NCBI GenBank assembly: GCA_905147135.1
Contig: LR990048.1
Span: 2,526,563-2,590,562 of the forward strand
Length of the DNA stretch: 64,000 nt
Origin: Blastobasis lacticolella
Taxonomy: Eukaryota > Arthropoda > Insecta > Lepidoptera > Blastobasidae
Reading direction: 5' to 3'
Position numbers and translations under genes: made by a program. This document shows positions 63,850 to 64,000 of the stretch, in pieces (position 1 is the first letter of the stretch; every line of letters starts with the position of its first letter). The notes beneath the pieces were generated by a model. That model had not been told where the DNA came from, did not search any database, and saw nothing but the letters and a program-made list of their open reading frames with translations.

Positions 63850-63958
63850 TTCTTGTATTTTTTTTTATGTCTTACGATAGGCAAACAGGCAAGCGGGCCA
63901 CCGGATGGAAAGTGGTCACCACTGCCTATAGACATTAGCAACACCGAGACTATCGCTA
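63850..63958 (-). mobile_element. Retroposon / L4 tail fragment, copy 3
   Basis: The T run, then GGCAAACAGGCAAGCGGGCC and GGTCACCACTGCCTATAGAC match 40795-40900 closely. It is cut off after TATCGCT, so only the shared tail region is present. Confidence 0.65.
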
Positions 63959-63967
63959 GTTGTAGGT

Positions 63968-64000
63968 AACTAGTGGACCTGGCCCTTCTTTTGCGTACAC
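63968..64000 (-). mobile_element. Helitron-like 3' terminus, HelB, running off the window
   Basis: ACTAGTGGACCTGGC at the left is the HelB terminus inverted. The element continues past the window end. Confidence 0.4.

Overview
This is eukaryotic nuclear DNA, most likely from a moth or butterfly (Lepidoptera). It is AT-rich and lacks long reading frames. It is packed with short dispersed repeats of types common in lepidopteran genomes: tRNA-derived SINEs, 3' ends of 5'-truncated LINEs, small Helitron-like elements with a hairpin and a CTAG|T end, palindromic MITEs, mariner relics, and a short (CCTAA) run matching the usual insect telomere repeat. The species cannot be named from the sequence. 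Repeat families are described from copies compared within the window; no database was consulted.

I found no host protein-coding gene and no convincing host exon, tRNA, rRNA or other RNA gene. The window looks like intergenic DNA or a very long intron. The longest reading frame (about 18386-19201, 271 codons) is the C-terminal end of a non-LTR retrotransposon with a CCHC motif and a restriction-enzyme-like endonuclease signature. The other coding traces are transposon relics: a decayed mariner transposase (45258-46142), a smaller mariner scrap (about 51745-51885, minus), a second retrotransposon end of the same type (24508-24965, minus), and short C-terminal pieces of LINE ORF2 at 10543, 27289, 41465, 42844 (minus), 48128 and 59878.

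Layout. 1-12 kb: unassigned DNA with SINE, Helitron and MITE copies. 11.5-12.4 kb: two TIR elements, one a nearly complete palindrome. 12.8-22 kb: dense copies of a tRNA-derived SINE (called SINE-2 here), a recent retroposon at 16.4-16.7 kb, and the retrotransposon end at 18.3-19.5 kb. 22-32 kb: LINE tails, Helitron ends, nested MITE and SINE insertions. 32.8-36 kb: tandem repeats, above all an 82-bp minisatellite inside a larger duplication. 36-44 kb: simple repeats, LINE tails, and an inverted near-identical copy of the 16.4-kb retroposon. 45-51 kb: mariner relics and a 433-bp tandem duplication. 51-64 kb: more repeats, a double-hairpin MITE and a few repeat-poor blocks.

Nothing here works as an operon or gene cluster. 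The relationships are those of mobile DNA: elements inserted into one another, a short retroposon sharing its 3' tail with a LINE that probably mobilises it, and SINE/MITE families that each carry the same TAGATGGCGC motif, which resembles a CTCF-type insulator site. The most unusual structure is the 82-bp hairpin-bearing minisatellite at 34.45-35.08 kb with its duplicated leader.
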